A DNA stretch of 43,697 nt from an uncultured Pelagibacteraceae bacterium (GCA_902628565.1 CACONR010000007.1:1-43697); one strand, 5' to 3'; positions 16,792 through 27,252 are shown, counted from the stretch's first letter. The notes: generated from the letters alone by a model not told the origin. Made by a program: numbers and translations.

Positions 16792-18977
16792 TGAAAATAT
16801 TTTTAAAATTTTTTATAACTATACTATTCTTAATATTTATTATTTTAACTTACCTAAGTATTTTTGGAGTTGAGACTGATAAATTTAATAATCAAATAAC
16901 AGAAAAAATTCGAAAATTTGATAAGAATTTAAAAGTTGAATTAAAAGAAATAAAATTAATTTTAGATCCATTTCAATTTAAACTTCAAGCTAAAACAATT
17001 GGTACAAATTTAATAAATCAAAGTAAAAAAATAGAAATTGAAAATATAAAAACACAACTTTCGTTAAAGTCCTTAATAGAAGATAAGTTTTCAATTGAAA
17101 ATTTAGAGATTTCATCAAAATCTCTTGAGTTAAAAAACTTAATATCTTTTTTAAGATCATTTAAAAATTCTCCTGAACTTTTCATAATGGAAAAAGCCAT
17201 TAAAAAAGGATATTTGATTGCTGATATAAAGTTAGAATTTGATTCAAATGGAAATATTAAAAGCAATTATGAGATCAATGGCCTTGTAAAAGATGTTGAA
17301 TTAGATGTATTAAAAAAATACAATCTACGCAAATTAGACTTTATTTTTGACTATAGTAGAAATAATTTTTTAGTTAAAGATCTTAATTTTAAATTTGATA
17401 AAATAGGATTTTCCTCAGAAAAAGTATCAATAAAAAAAAGGAATGATGATTTTATTGTAGATGGTACCTTTGCGCATAAAAAGTCTGATTTAGATAAAAG
17501 AAATATAGATTTATATGTAAAACCATTTTTACCAAATTTTGAAATAGAAAAAATATCATTAACTTCTAATAATAATTTTTCTTTTGAAATACAAAAAGGA
17601 TTTAAATTTGAAAATTTCAAAATTAACTCAGAAATATTAGTTCATGAATTAATAATACCAAATAATTTGAAATTAAAAAGATTTTTTCCTAAACAAAAAA
17701 AAACAATTTCTCTCTTAGATCAAAAAATAAAATTACAATATGAAAAGAATAATTTTACTATTGAGGGAAATGGAAATTTAAATTATCAAAATGAAAATGA
17801 TGAAATAGAGTATTTTTTTTCAAATAATAATAAAACTGAAAATTTTGAAATAACTCTAAAAATAAAAGACAATCCTTTTAAAGTTGATTATTTGAATTAC
17901 AAAAAAAAGGAGAAAAATGAGGTTATTCTAAATTTTAAAGGATCTAAAAAAAGAAATAATGAACTTGTAATTGAAACTTTAAATCTTAATGAAGATGAAA
18001 ACTATATTAAGATAAAAGATCTAGTCTTTAATGAAAAATTTCAAATTTCTAAATTAGGAGAATTAAATTTAGAATATCTAGATGATGATAAACAAAAAAA
18101 CTCAATAAGATTAAAAAGAAATAAAAAAAAATATTTTTTAACTGGGTCTAGTTTTAATGCTGATAATTTAATTGAGGATTTGTTATCAGATGACGATAAA
18201 GATACTAAAATTATAGATATTAATAGTAATTTGAAAATTGACGTAAAAAAAATTTTTTTAGATAGCGAGTATTATTTATCAAATTTTAAAGGAGATATTT
18301 TAATCAAAAATAAAGAAATATATAAAGCTGACTTAATTGGAAGCTTTTCAAAAAATAAAAAACTAAAACTCACAATAAATAAAGATAATAATAATAAAAT
18401 TACTACCTTGTTTGTTGATGAGGCAAAACCTATCGTAAAAAGATATAAATTTATAAAAGGTTTTGATGAAGGATCACTCGATTTCTTCAGTTCAAAAAAA
18501 TCAAAAAAATCTGTTTCACAAATAAAAATTTATGATTTTAAATTAAAAGAGCTACCTATATTGACAAAGATTCTCACGTTAGCATCTTTACAAGGTATTG
18601 CGGATATTTTATCTGGAGAAGGTATACGTTTTACGGAATTTGAAATGAATTTTAAAAATGAGGGTGATTTAATGACCATAGAAGAAATTTATGCGATTGG
18701 TCCTGCAATATCTATTTTAATGGAGGGCTATGTTGAAAAAAACAAATTAATTAGTTTAAAAGGCACATTGGTGCCAGCCACAACAATTAATAATTTTATT
18801 GGTTCATTACCTATGCTAGGTGAAATATTAGTTGGAAAAAAAACTGGTGAGGGAGTATTTGGAGTAAGTTTTAAGATCAAAGGCCCTCCAAAAAATTTAA
18901 AAACTTCAGTAAATCCTGTCAAAACTTTAACACCCAGATTTATTACAAGAACATTAGAAAAAATTAAAAAGAATTAA
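16791..18977 (+). CDS. AsmA/YhdP-like inner-membrane protein
   Basis: The 728-residue protein has one N-terminal membrane segment (about residues 5-24) and a long lysine/asparagine-rich beta-strand body. The better conserved C-terminal region at about 575-725 includes LASLQGIADILSGEGIRF, GPAISILMEGYVE and GTLVPATTINNFIGSLPMLGEIL, then GVFGVSFKIKGP. This resembles AsmA-like/DUF3971 proteins, some of which act in phospholipid transport to the outer membrane; the function here is inference. It is coupled to prfB. The stop shares TTAA with convergent tyrS. The middle is too divergent to assign domains. Confidence 0.78.
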   Translation: MKIFLKFFITILFLIFIILTYLSIFGVETDKFNNQITEKIRKFDKNLKVELKEIKLILDPFQFKLQAKTIGTNLINQSKKIEIENIKTQLSLKSLIEDKFSIENLEISSKSLELKNLISFLRSFKNSPELFIMEKAIKKGYLIADIKLEFDSNGNIKSNYEINGLVKDVELDVLKKYNLRKLDFIFDYSRNNFLVKDLNFKFDKIGFSSEKVSIKKRNDDFIVDGTFAHKKSDLDKRNIDLYVKPFLPNFEIEKISLTSNNNFSFEIQKGFKFENFKINSEILVHELIIPNNLKLKRFFPKQKKTISLLDQKIKLQYEKNNFTIEGNGNLNYQNENDEIEYFFSNNNKTENFEITLKIKDNPFKVDYLNYKKKEKNEVILNFKGSKKRNNELVIETLNLNEDENYIKIKDLVFNEKFQISKLGELNLEYLDDDKQKNSIRLKRNKKKYFLTGSSFNADNLIEDLLSDDDKDTKIIDINSNLKIDVKKIFLDSEYYLSNFKGDILIKNKEIYKADLIGSFSKNKKLKLTINKDNNNKITTLFVDEAKPIVKRYKFIKGFDEGSLDFFSSKKSKKSVSQIKIYDFKLKELPILTKILTLASLQGIADILSGEGIRFTEFEMNFKNEGDLMTIEEIYAIGPAISILMEGYVEKNKLISLKGTLVPATTINNFIGSLPMLGEILVGKKTGEGVFGVSFKIKGPPKNLKTSVNPVKTLTPRFITRTLEKIKKN

Positions 18978-20203
18978 CTTAACTCAATTTTTAAATGTCT
19001 TTTTTTTCCCACAGAAAGTTTTAAATAATTTTGTCTGAATAATTCATAAGAAATAATCAGATTTTCTTGAGATATAATTTCATCATTCAGTTTTATTGCA
19101 TTTCCTTTAATAAGACGTCTGATTTCACTTTTTGAATTTTCTAATTTAGATAAGATCACGAGATCTATAATACTCATTTTATTTTCAATATCAGTTTTCT
19201 TAATCTTAATTGAAGGTAAATTTGAACCTAGCGAAGTTCCTGAGAAAGCTTCTTTTGCCGCTTGCTCTGAACTTTTAGCAGCTTTTAAACCATGAAGCAT
19301 AGCAGTTGTTTCGTTAGCTAGCCTAATTTTAAGTTTATTAATGTCTTCATCCTTCATTTTATCAATTTCTTCAATATCTAAATCTGTGAACATTTTTAAA
19401 AATTTTATTACATCTCTGTCATCAATATTTCTCCAAAATTGCCAATAATCATATGATGATAATAATTTTTCATCTAACCAAATAGCACCTGACTCAGTTT
19501 TTCCCATTTTTGCTCCTGAGGATAATGTAATGAGAGGGGTAGTTAAACCATAAGCTTGTTTACTAGAATATCTTTTTATAAGTTCTGTTCCATTGACAAT
19601 GTTTCCCCATTGATCAGAACCTCCTATTTGCAAGGAACAATTCTCTTTTTTGTTTAGCTCTAAAAAATCATAAGCTTGTAAAATCATATAATTAAATTCC
19701 ATATAACTTAAAGATTGTTCTCTATCCAATCTAGTTTTAACGCTCTCGAAAGTAAGCATTTTATTGATTGTAAAATGTTTTCCTATTTCTCTTAAAAATG
19801 AAATATAATTTAAATTTTTAAGCCAGGAATAATTATTTACGAATATAGGTTTTGTTTTTTGATCGTTATTATTTAAAAATTTTTTTAATATTTTTTCAAT
19901 ATTTTTTGTATTTTTATCTATTTCTTTTTCAGTTAAAATTTTCCTTGTTTTATCTTTACCTGAAGGATCTCCAATTCTGGTAGTCCCTCCACCTAATAAG
20001 ACAATCGGTCTGTGACCATATTTTTGAAGAAGTCTAAGACACATGATTTGAAGTAAGCTTCCAACATGAAGACTTTCAGCAGTACAATCAAAACCTATGT
20101 AACCTTTAATTTTTTCTTTATTTAATAATTTGGATAATTCATTTTCACTCGTGCATTGATAGAAGTAGCCTCTATCTTTAAATTCTTTTAAAAATTTATC
20201 CAT
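18974..20203 (-). CDS. tyrS: Tyrosyl-tRNA synthetase
   Basis: This class I synthetase charges tRNA-Tyr. The 409-residue protein is counted from ATG 20203; a TTG six codons upstream is less likely. The HIGH-equivalent is HVGS in DCTAESLHVGSLLQ, the tyrosine pocket is QAYDFLELNKKENCSLQIGGSDQWGNI, and the KMSKS loop reads KMGKT. A C-terminal S4-like RNA-binding segment follows at about 345-405 (SKSEIRRLIKGNAIKLN). It is divergent from anmK across a 47-base gap. Its stop shares TTAA with the AsmA-like gene. Confidence 0.96.
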   Translation of the reverse strand: MDKFLKEFKDRGYFYQCTSENELSKLLNKEKIKGYIGFDCTAESLHVGSLLQIMCLRLLQKYGHRPIVLLGGGTTRIGDPSGKDKTRKILTEKEIDKNTKNIEKILKKFLNNNDQKTKPIFVNNYSWLKNLNYISFLREIGKHFTINKMLTFESVKTRLDREQSLSYMEFNYMILQAYDFLELNKKENCSLQIGGSDQWGNIVNGTELIKRYSSKQAYGLTTPLITLSSGAKMGKTESGAIWLDEKLLSSYDYWQFWRNIDDRDVIKFLKMFTDLDIEEIDKMKDEDINKLKIRLANETTAMLHGLKAAKSSEQAAKEAFSGTSLGSNLPSIKIKKTDIENKMSIIDLVILSKLENSKSEIRRLIKGNAIKLNDEIISQENLIISYELFRQNYLKLSVGKKRHLKIELS

Positions 20204-20250
20204 AAGTCTATAGTTCCACAATATACATTATTTAATAAAAAAAAATAAGA

Positions 20251-21396
20251 ATGGATAAGATTTATACAGCAATGGGTTTAATGAGTGGTACCTCATCGGA
20301 TGGAGTAGATGTATCCATAATTAAGTCAGATGGTAATCAAGAATTTTCAATATTAATTGATAAATACTTTAAATATGATGGAGAATTAATTCAAAAAATA
20401 CTTAAAATTAGGGATAAAATCTTAAGTCCAGATGATTTGACTAAATATCAAGTCCAAATCAAAGATTTAGAAAGAGAAATAACTTTATTTCATTTTGAGG
20501 CTGTTAATAAGAGCCTTGAATTATCAAAATCTGATGTTGATTTAATTGGTTTCCATGGTCAAACAATATTTCATGCTCCAGAAAAAAAAGTTACCAAACA
20601 ATTGGGTGACGGATTGCTACTATCTCAATTAACAAAAAAAAAAGTTATTTATAATTTTAGACAAAATGATTTAGAAAATGGGGGGCAAGGTGCTCCTCTT
20701 GCGCCAATCTTTCATAATGCTTTAGCGAATGAATTAAATAAAAAATTTAATTTGGGTTTTCCTATGAATATTCTTAATATTGGAGGTATTTCTAATGTTA
20801 CCTCCGCAATAGAATATAATAATTTAGATTTAGAGGAAAAAATTTATGCCTGTGATATCGGACCTGGCAATTGTTTGATAGATGAATGGATGAGAAAAAA
20901 TTCAAAAAAAGGGTATGACAAAGAAGGTTTAGTAGCAAGATCAGGAAAAACAGACAAACTGATTTTAAATCAGGCTTTGGACAATTTTACTGAACAATCT
21001 AATTTTGAAAAATCTTTAGATATTAAAAATTTTGATATTTTTTTTGCAAAAGGACTTTCATTAGAGGATGGTGCTGCAACCATTACCGATTTTACTGCTA
21101 AATTAATTTCCAATGGAATTAATTTTATCCACAATAAGAATAATTCTCAAAAAAGTAAGTGGTTAGTATGTGGGGGAGGAAGAAAAAATAAATATCTCTT
21201 AGAGAGTATAAAAAGTAATTTTGATGATATAAATCTTGATTCAATTGATCAATATGAGTTCGATGGAGACTTTATTGAGTCCCAAGCTTTTGCTTTTTTA
21301 GCTATAAGATCACTCAAAGGTATGCCTATCTCATTTCCAAATACAACTAGATGTAAAAAATCAGTAACTGGTGGAGTTCTAGTCGAAAATTTTTAA
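20251..21396 (+). CDS. anmK: Anhydro-N-acetylmuramic acid kinase
   Basis: AnmK phosphorylates and opens 1,6-anhydroMurNAc released by lytic transglycosylases, feeding murein recycling. The 381-residue protein has the family N-terminus GLMSGTSSDGVDVS, FHGQTIFHAP, QNDLENGGQGAPLAPIFH, ILNIGGISNVT, DIGPGNCLIDEWM and the C-terminal NTTRCKKSVTGG. It stands divergent from tyrS, a common alphaproteobacterial arrangement. Its stop shares a TTAA tetramer with the convergent hydrolase. Confidence 0.96.
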   Translation: MDKIYTAMGLMSGTSSDGVDVSIIKSDGNQEFSILIDKYFKYDGELIQKILKIRDKILSPDDLTKYQVQIKDLEREITLFHFEAVNKSLELSKSDVDLIGFHGQTIFHAPEKKVTKQLGDGLLLSQLTKKKVIYNFRQNDLENGGQGAPLAPIFHNALANELNKKFNLGFPMNILNIGGISNVTSAIEYNNLDLEEKIYACDIGPGNCLIDEWMRKNSKKGYDKEGLVARSGKTDKLILNQALDNFTEQSNFEKSLDIKNFDIFFAKGLSLEDGAATITDFTAKLISNGINFIHNKNNSQKSKWLVCGGGRKNKYLLESIKSNFDDINLDSIDQYEFDGDFIESQAFAFLAIRSLKGMPISFPNTTRCKKSVTGGVLVENF

Positions 21397-22049
21397 TACA
21401 AAGCTGTTTCTTTTTTTATGTATTTATCAAGAGATTTTGAAAGTGCGTTCTCATTTTTTGAAAAAAAATGATTTGCTTCTGAGATTGACTGAAATTCAAC
21501 TTTAATACCTTTTTGTGCACTTAATCTTTTATTAAGCTCATTGATATGTTCAACAGGCACTAATTCATCTTTTTTTCCATAAATCATTATCCCAGAAGTT
21601 GGACACGGGGACAAAAATGAAAAATCATAAACATTTGGTTGAGGAGAGATTGCGACGAATCTATTTATCTCCGGTCTCCTCATTAAAAGTTGCATAGCAA
21701 TCAATGACCCAAAAGAAAAACCTGAAACCCAACACTGAGAATTATCAAAATTTTCTCTCTCTAACCAATCAAGAGCGGCTGCAGCATCCGCTAATTCACC
21801 TTGGCCATTATCAAATTCTCCATCACTCTTTCCTACACCTCTAAAATTTACTCTGCAAACTGAAAAATCATTTTCCATAAAAGTATGAAAAGTTTCAACA
21901 ACAACTTTGTTATTCATTGTCCCTCCATACTGAGGGTGTGGTTGTAAAACTAAAGCTATTGGTGAAGTATTTTTTTTACTCTTATAATATTTGGCCTCAA
22001 GTCTGCCTGCAGGTCCTGGAATAAATATTTCTAATATTTTATTTTCCAT
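21393..22049 (-). CDS. Alpha/beta hydrolase
   Basis: This is a 218-residue soluble alpha/beta-fold hydrolase. The nucleophile elbow is GFSFGS with Ser112, an oxyanion region QPHPQYGGTMNN is near 36-47, the NFRGVGKSDGEFD motif is near 68-80, a candidate acid Asp lies in KKDELVP and the catalytic His in EANHFFS. This subfamily is widespread in alphaproteobacteria as a short dienelactone-hydrolase-like protein. The substrate is not known. Overlap with anmK at the stop is 4 bases. It is transcribed away from iscR across a 134-base gap. Confidence 0.85.
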   Translation of the reverse strand: MENKILEIFIPGPAGRLEAKYYKSKKNTSPIALVLQPHPQYGGTMNNKVVVETFHTFMENDFSVCRVNFRGVGKSDGEFDNGQGELADAAAALDWLERENFDNSQCWVSGFSFGSLIAMQLLMRRPEINRFVAISPQPNVYDFSFLSPCPTSGIMIYGKKDELVPVEHINELNKRLSAQKGIKVEFQSISEANHFFSKNENALSKSLDKYIKKETALY

Positions 22050-22131
22050 AATTGTTATTGATTACTATTCTCAAAAAAAAATTAGGTTTATCACAACTGC
22101 GTGACAAAATGTTAGTTTTTTTTCCCCCATG

Positions 22132-22156
22132 ATACTTGACTATTTTGGTCAGGTTT
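22132..22156 (+). promoter_or_regulatory. Type 1 IscR operator upstream of iscR-suf
   Basis: The half sites ATACTTGACT and GTCAGG match 23 of 25 positions of the type 1 IscR consensus (ATASYYGACTR, three weak bases, YAGTCRRSTAT). The site covers the predicted -35 TTGACT. By analogy, [2Fe-2S]-IscR bound here blocks RNA polymerase when cluster supply is adequate. Confidence 0.85.
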
Positions 22157-22163
22157 ATATATA
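22136..22163 (+). promoter_or_regulatory. Predicted promoter of the iscR-suf operon
   Basis: A consensus-like TTGACT at 22136-22141 is followed by a 16-base spacer and TATATA at 22158-22163. This predicts a start of transcription about 22170 and a leader of roughly 14 bases before the iscR ATG at 22184. The -35 lies inside the IscR operator. Confidence 0.75.
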
Positions 22164-22183
22164 CCCTTGTAAAATAAGGAATT

Positions 22184-22609
22184 ATGAGACTTACTTCTAA
22201 AGGCAGATATGCGGTAATGGCTTTAGTAGATCTGGCTAGATTTGATGGAATTAATCCAGTTTCTCTGAGAGATATATCTTTAAGACAAGGCATTTCTTTA
22301 GATTATTTAGAGCAAATTTTTTCAAAACTGAGAAAAAAAGAAATTGTTCAAAGTGTCAGAGGAACTCAAGGCGGATATATTTTAAATAGAAAAGCCAAAG
22401 AAATAAAATTAACAAATATTTTTGATGCTGTTGATGAGAAAGTAAAAACTGTTCAATGTAAAAAAGAATCAAAAAAAGGATGTAACGGGAAATCTACAAA
22501 ATGTTTAACTCACAACCTTTGGGACGAACTTGAAACTCATATAAATAACTTTTTTGATAAAAAAAGTTTAGATGATTTAGTGAAAGAAAATTTAGAGAGA
22601 AGATTATAA
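22184..22609 (+). CDS. iscR: Rrf2-family iron-sulfur cluster regulator IscR
   Basis: This 141-residue regulator controls iron-sulfur assembly genes. It has an N-terminal winged helix ([18 protein letters not shown] to about 65) with GTQGGYIL, and the cluster-binding region with three cysteines in [21 protein letters not shown] (spacings 8 and 7) followed by the conserved LTH. The neighbouring operator and suf genes fix the identity over other Rrf2 members. The first gap between cysteines is longer than in the E. coli protein. It is the first gene of the operon, one base before sufB. Confidence 0.93.
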   Translation: MRLTSKGRYAVMALVDLARFDGINPVSLRDISLRQGISLDYLEQIFSKLRKKEIVQSVRGTQGGYILNRKAKEIKLTNIFDAVDEKVKTVQCKKESKKGCNGKSTKCLTHNLWDELETHINNFFDKKSLDDLVKENLERRL

Positions 22610-22610
22610 A

Positions 22611-24053
22611 ATGGATACTAGAGAAAAAGATATCGAAAATTTAAAAGACTATAAATATGGTTTTACAACAGATATTGAAAATATTAGAGCACCAAAAGGT
22701 CTAAATAAAGATGTAATTAAATTCATTTCAAATATTAAAAAAGAACCTAAGTGGATGTTGGATTTCAGATTAAAAGCATTTGAGAGATTTAAGCTTCTCA
22801 AGGAACCTGACTGGCAAAAACCTAAGTATCCTAAAATTGATTATCAAGATCTATATTACTATTCGGCTCCGAAAAGTATGAAGGATAAACCTAAGAGCTT
22901 AGATGAATTAGATCCTAAACTTTTAGAAACCTATAATAAATTAGGCATTCCCCTTCAAGAGCAAGCAAGATTAAATGGAATAGCAGTAGATGCAGTATTT
23001 GATTCTGTTTCAGTAGCTACAACATTTAAAGGTGAACTAACAAAACATGGAATTATTTTTTGTTCGATGTCTGAAGCAATACAAAAACATCCTGACTTAG
23101 TAAAAAAATATTTAGGGACAGTTATTCCAACAACAGATCATTTTTTTGCAACATTAAATTCGGCGGTATTTACTGATGGCTCATTTGTTTACATTCCTGA
23201 GGGTGTAAAATGTCCAATGGAACTATCGACTTATTTTAGAATTAACGCATCAGAAACAGGACAATTCGAAAGAACATTAATCATTGCTGATAAAGGCAGT
23301 TACGTAAGTTATCTAGAGGGTTGTACTGCTCCGATGAGAGATGAAAATCAATTACATGCTGCTAACGTTGAACTAATAGCTCTTGATGATGCAGAAATTA
23401 AATATTCAACTGTTCAAAACTGGTATCCGGGTGATGAAAATGGAAAAGGAGGAATTTATAATTTTGTAACTAAAAGAGGACTATGTAAAGGAAAAAATTC
23501 TAAAATTTCTTGGACACAGGTAGAGACAGGCTCAGCAATAACTTGGAAATACCCAAGCTGTATTCTCAAAGGTGATAATTCAATTGGTGAATTTTATTCT
23601 ATAGCAATTACAAATAATCATCAAAAAGCTGATACAGGTACAAAGATGATCCATCTTGGTAAAAATACTAAAAGTAAGATAATTTCTAAAGGTATTAGTG
23701 CCGGCTTTTCTGATATGACATATAGGGGATTAGTAGATATAAATTCAAAAGCAAAAAATTCCAGCAATTACACTCAGTGTGACTCACTACTAATGGGAAA
23801 CAAATGTGGAGCACATACCGTTCCATATATTAAAAATAAAAACTTTGACTCAAATATTGCTCATGAAGCAACAACTTCAAAAATTAGTGAGGAGCAATTG
23901 CATTATTGTCAACAAAGAGGATTAAATCCTGAGGAAGCTGTTGGTTTAATTGTTAATGGATTTTGTAAAGAAGTTCTTCAGCAATTGCCAATGGAGTTTG
24001 CTGTAGAAGCCCAAAAGCTTGTAGGTATTAGTCTAGAAGGGAGTGTAGGTTAA
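22611..24053 (+). CDS. sufB: Fe-S cluster assembly scaffold subunit SufB
   Basis: SufB forms the SufBC2D complex on which clusters are assembled with SufS-derived sulfur. The 480-residue protein has the family core: [61 protein letters not shown], and the C-terminal [24 protein letters not shown] and [20 protein letters not shown]. The conserved Cys near QCDSLL is the likely sulfur acceptor and cluster site. The stop overlaps the sufC start (TAATG). Confidence 0.97.
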   Translation: MDTREKDIENLKDYKYGFTTDIENIRAPKGLNKDVIKFISNIKKEPKWMLDFRLKAFERFKLLKEPDWQKPKYPKIDYQDLYYYSAPKSMKDKPKSLDELDPKLLETYNKLGIPLQEQARLNGIAVDAVFDSVSVATTFKGELTKHGIIFCSMSEAIQKHPDLVKKYLGTVIPTTDHFFATLNSAVFTDGSFVYIPEGVKCPMELSTYFRINASETGQFERTLIIADKGSYVSYLEGCTAPMRDENQLHAANVELIALDDAEIKYSTVQNWYPGDENGKGGIYNFVTKRGLCKGKNSKISWTQVETGSAITWKYPSCILKGDNSIGEFYSIAITNNHQKADTGTKMIHLGKNTKSKIISKGISAGFSDMTYRGLVDINSKAKNSSNYTQCDSLLMGNKCGAHTVPYIKNKNFDSNIAHEATTSKISEEQLHYCQQRGLNPEEAVGLIVNGFCKEVLQQLPMEFAVEAQKLVGISLEGSVG

Positions 24054-24787
24054 TGTTGAAAATAAATAACTTAAACGCAAATGTTGAAAATAAGTCAATT
24101 TTAAAAGGTTTTTCATTGAATATAAATCCAGGCGAGGTTCATGCAATAATGGGCCCAAATGGCTCTGGAAAAAGCACTTTATCTAATATTTTATCAGGAA
24201 AAAAAGGTTACGAAGTATCCGGAGAAATTTTATTTGAAAATAAAAATTTATTTGAGCTTGAAACGGAGGAAAGAGCACACAAAGGTATCTTTTTAGCCTT
24301 TCAATATCCTTTAGAAATTCCCGGTGTTAATACTAATATTTTTTTAAAAACTTCTTTAAATGCAATTAGAAAAGCTCGTGGACAAAAAGAGCTTGATGCT
24401 ATTGAGTTTTTAAAACTCGTAAAAGAAAAAGCTAAAGAACTAAAATTTGATGAAGAAAAACTTAATAGGCAATTAAATGTAGGCTTCTCTGGTGGAGAAA
24501 AAAAGAAAAATGAAATTCTGCAAATGTCGATGCTGGCGCCAAAACTTTCAATTTTAGATGAGACAGATTCGGGTTTAGATATAGACGCTCTTAAAATAGT
24601 TGCAGATGGTGTAAATACATTGAGGAATAAGGAAAATTCTTTTTTAATCATTACTCATTATCAAAGATTATTAGACTACATCAAGCCAGATTTTGTTCAT
24701 GTTTTAATGAATGGTAGAATTATAAAATCGGGTGGTCCAGAACTTGCAATAGAATTAGAAAAAAAAGGATACGAAAACTTTAATTAG
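24053..24787 (+). CDS. sufC: Fe-S cluster assembly ATPase SufC
   Basis: This is an ABC-type ATPase that drives conformational change of SufBC2D. The 244-residue protein has Walker A GPNGSGKST, a Q-loop region LAFQYPLEIPGV, signature FSGGEKKKNEI, Walker B LSILDETDSGLD and the His switch IITHYQR. The Glu after Walker B is present in DETDSGLDID, where SufC proteins carry a distinctive SGLD. It is followed directly by sufD without a gap. Confidence 0.97.
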   Translation: MLKINNLNANVENKSILKGFSLNINPGEVHAIMGPNGSGKSTLSNILSGKKGYEVSGEILFENKNLFELETEERAHKGIFLAFQYPLEIPGVNTNIFLKTSLNAIRKARGQKELDAIEFLKLVKEKAKELKFDEEKLNRQLNVGFSGGEKKKNEILQMSMLAPKLSILDETDSGLDIDALKIVADGVNTLRNKENSFLIITHYQRLLDYIKPDFVHVLMNGRIIKSGGPELAIELEKKGYENFN

Positions 24788-26035
24788 ATGAAAGAACAAT
24801 TAAAAACAGATTTTGCGAAAATACAGAAAGTATCAAGTTTTTCAGATAAAGATGTTGAGACTAAAAGATTTTACTTAAATAAATTTATTGAAAGAGGTTT
24901 TCCTAATAGAAAACTTGAAAACTGGAAGTTTTTAGATTTAGACAAAATTATAAATAAAAGCATAAATGAGCTTAGCTTTTACAATGATTACTCTACGACT
25001 AATAAAATTGATACTTCAATTTTTATTGATGGTCTTGAACATAATAAAATAATTTTTATAAATGGAAGAATTGAAAAAATTGATTTTAGCTATGAAGATA
25101 AAAATCAAATAGAAATTTTTGATGATTTTAAAATAGATTACAAATTTGATAATAATAATTCCTTAATTGATTTAAATAAAGCCTTTAGTAATAAATATTT
25201 TAAGATTTTAATTAAAAAAGGTTACTCAATAAAAAAACCATTAATCATATATCACTTAACTAATGAAAAAATGAAATCAAAAAATATTAATTTAAGACTG
25301 GATTTCGAGCTTGAGCAAAACAGTTCATTAAAGTTAATAGATTTTTTTAGTGATATTACAGATACAAATTTTATGAATATTTTATATAATTTTGATATAA
25401 AAAAAGACTCAATTCTTAAAAATTATAAAGTTGATAAGTCTTTTAATAGAAACATTAAGTATTCATATAATAATATAAACCAGGAAAAAAATAGTATTTC
25501 AGAAACATTTATTTTTTCAGCTAGTTCTGATTACTTTAAAAATGAAATTAATTGTAACCTCAAAGGTGAACATTCATCAGCTTTTGTGAATGGAATTTTC
25601 TCATTAAAAGATAATAAACAACACGAAATAAGAACATCAATTAATCACTTAGTTGAAAATACAAAAAGTTATCAGCTTATTAAAAGTGTGCTTGGAAAGA
25701 ATTCAAAAGCTGTTTATCAAGGAAGAATATATGTGGATTCAATTGCTCAAAAAACTGATGGCTATCAATTGAGTAAAGCAATTTTGTTAGATGAAACTTC
25801 TGAATTTAATGCTAAACCAGAATTAGAGATTTATGCTGACGATGTTAAGTGCTCACATGGATCAGCATCAGGAAGTCTTAATGAAAATTCAATATTTTAT
25901 TTAATGTCTAGAGGACTTAACTACAAAGAATCAAAAGAACTTTTAATAAATGGTTTTTTATTGGATGTTGTTGAAAAAATTACTGATGCTGAAATTAGAA
26001 ACTTGATTAAAAATATGATCGGATTAACAGAATGA
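24788..26035 (+). CDS. sufD: Fe-S cluster assembly subunit SufD
   Basis: SufD is the SufB paralogue completing the SufBC2D complex. The 415-residue protein has a divergent N-terminal helical region (FPNRKLENWKFLDL) and the conserved C-terminal beta-helix: KAVYQGRIYVDSIAQKTDGYQLSKAILL, NAKPELEIYADDVKCSHGSASG and MSRGLNYKESKELLINGFL. The invariant His in KCSHGS is present. The last codons overlap sufS in an ATGA motif. Confidence 0.95.
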   Translation: MKEQLKTDFAKIQKVSSFSDKDVETKRFYLNKFIERGFPNRKLENWKFLDLDKIINKSINELSFYNDYSTTNKIDTSIFIDGLEHNKIIFINGRIEKIDFSYEDKNQIEIFDDFKIDYKFDNNNSLIDLNKAFSNKYFKILIKKGYSIKKPLIIYHLTNEKMKSKNINLRLDFELEQNSSLKLIDFFSDITDTNFMNILYNFDIKKDSILKNYKVDKSFNRNIKYSYNNINQEKNSISETFIFSASSDYFKNEINCNLKGEHSSAFVNGIFSLKDNKQHEIRTSINHLVENTKSYQLIKSVLGKNSKAVYQGRIYVDSIAQKTDGYQLSKAILLDETSEFNAKPELEIYADDVKCSHGSASGSLNENSIFYLMSRGLNYKESKELLINGFLLDVVEKITDAEIRNLIKNMIGLTE

Positions 26036-27252
26036 ATATAAACACAATAAAAAAAGAATTCCCAATATTTGATGAAAAGATTCAAAATAATGATTTAGTT
26101 TATTTAGATAGTGCAAATTCATCGCAAAAACCTAAAGTTGTTATTGATAGAATAAATGAATTTTATACAAAAGAATTTTCAAATGTTGGAAGAAGTATTC
26201 ATTATTTAGCAGTTGCAGCAACTAATTTGTATGAAAATACCAGAATTTCAGTTCAAAAATACATAAATGCGAAAGATAAAAATGAGATTGTTTTTACAAA
26301 AGGTGCAACAGAGGCTCTAAACTTAGTTGCTAATACACTAGGTCAAAAATATTTAAATGAAGGTGATGAAATATTATTAACTGAATTGGAGCACCATTCA
26401 AATTATGTACCATGGCACTATTTAAGAAAATCAAAAAATATTAAAATTAATTTCGCAGAAATTAATGAAGATGGTGAAATTCCAATAGAGAATATTGAAA
26501 AGAAAATTACGTCAAAAACTAAAGTAATAGCTATTAATCATTTATCTAATGTCACTGGAGCTATATTACCAATTAAAGAGATTACTGAGATTGCGCATTC
26601 TAAAGGTATTATTGTTGTAGTTGACGGTTGTCAGGGTGCTCCACATTTAAAATTAGATATGCAAGATCTTGATTGTGATTTCTATGCAATTTCTTGTCAC
26701 AAAATGTATGGACCGACAGGATTAGGAATTTTATATGGTAAAAAAAAATGGTTAGAGGAACTTCCACCATATCAAGGTGGTGGTGGAATGATAAAAGAGG
26801 TAAAAAAAGATCGAATTACTTACGGAGATCTCCCAAATAAGTATGAAGCAGGAACTATGGCTACTGCTCAAGTAATAGCTTTTGATAAATCTATAAAATT
26901 TTTAGAAAGTATTGGAATTGAAAATATAATTAAACACGAAAAAGAATTAATCGAATATGGTCAAGAAATTTTAAAAAAGAATAATTCAGTTAAATTAATT
27001 GGTAATCCAAAAAATAAAGGTGGTGTTCTATCATTTACGATTGAAGGAGTGCATCCACATGACATTGCTACAATACTGGATGAAGATGGAGTAGCAATTA
27101 GAGCTGGACACCATTGTTGTCAAATATTACACGATAAACTTGCTATACCAGCAAGTGCGAGAGCATCTGTGGGAGTCTATAATACCAAAAGTGATTTTGA
27201 TCAATTAAATGAGTCTATAAACAAATGCAAAAAAATTTTTGATTTAAAATGA
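26032..27252 (+). CDS. sufS: Cysteine desulfurase SufS
   Basis: This PLP enzyme of group II desulfurases takes sulfur from L-cysteine for cluster assembly. The 406-residue protein has the PLP lysine Lys224 in SCHKMYGPTG, ELEHHSNYVPW, DGCQGAPH, and catalytic Cys362 in RAGHHCCQIL; a second Cys363 follows immediately, where many relatives have another residue. It is joined to sufU by an ATGA overlap, in keeping with a SufS-SufU partnership. Confidence 0.96.
   Translation: MNINTIKKEFPIFDEKIQNNDLVYLDSANSSQKPKVVIDRINEFYTKEFSNVGRSIHYLAVAATNLYENTRISVQKYINAKDKNEIVFTKGATEALNLVANTLGQKYLNEGDEILLTELEHHSNYVPWHYLRKSKNIKINFAEINEDGEIPIENIEKKITSKTKVIAINHLSNVTGAILPIKEITEIAHSKGIIVVVDGCQGAPHLKLDMQDLDCDFYAISCHKMYGPTGLGILYGKKKWLEELPPYQGGGGMIKEVKKDRITYGDLPNKYEAGTMATAQVIAFDKSIKFLESIGIENIIKHEKELIEYGQEILKKNNSVKLIGNPKNKGGVLSFTIEGVHPHDIATILDEDGVAIRAGHHCCQILHDKLAIPASARASVGVYNTKSDFDQLNESINKCKKIFDLK

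Noticed and set aside
22039..22293. Minus-strand frame antisense to iscR
   Set aside because: It overlaps the iscR operator, promoter and helix-turn-helix coding region and has no protein-like features.
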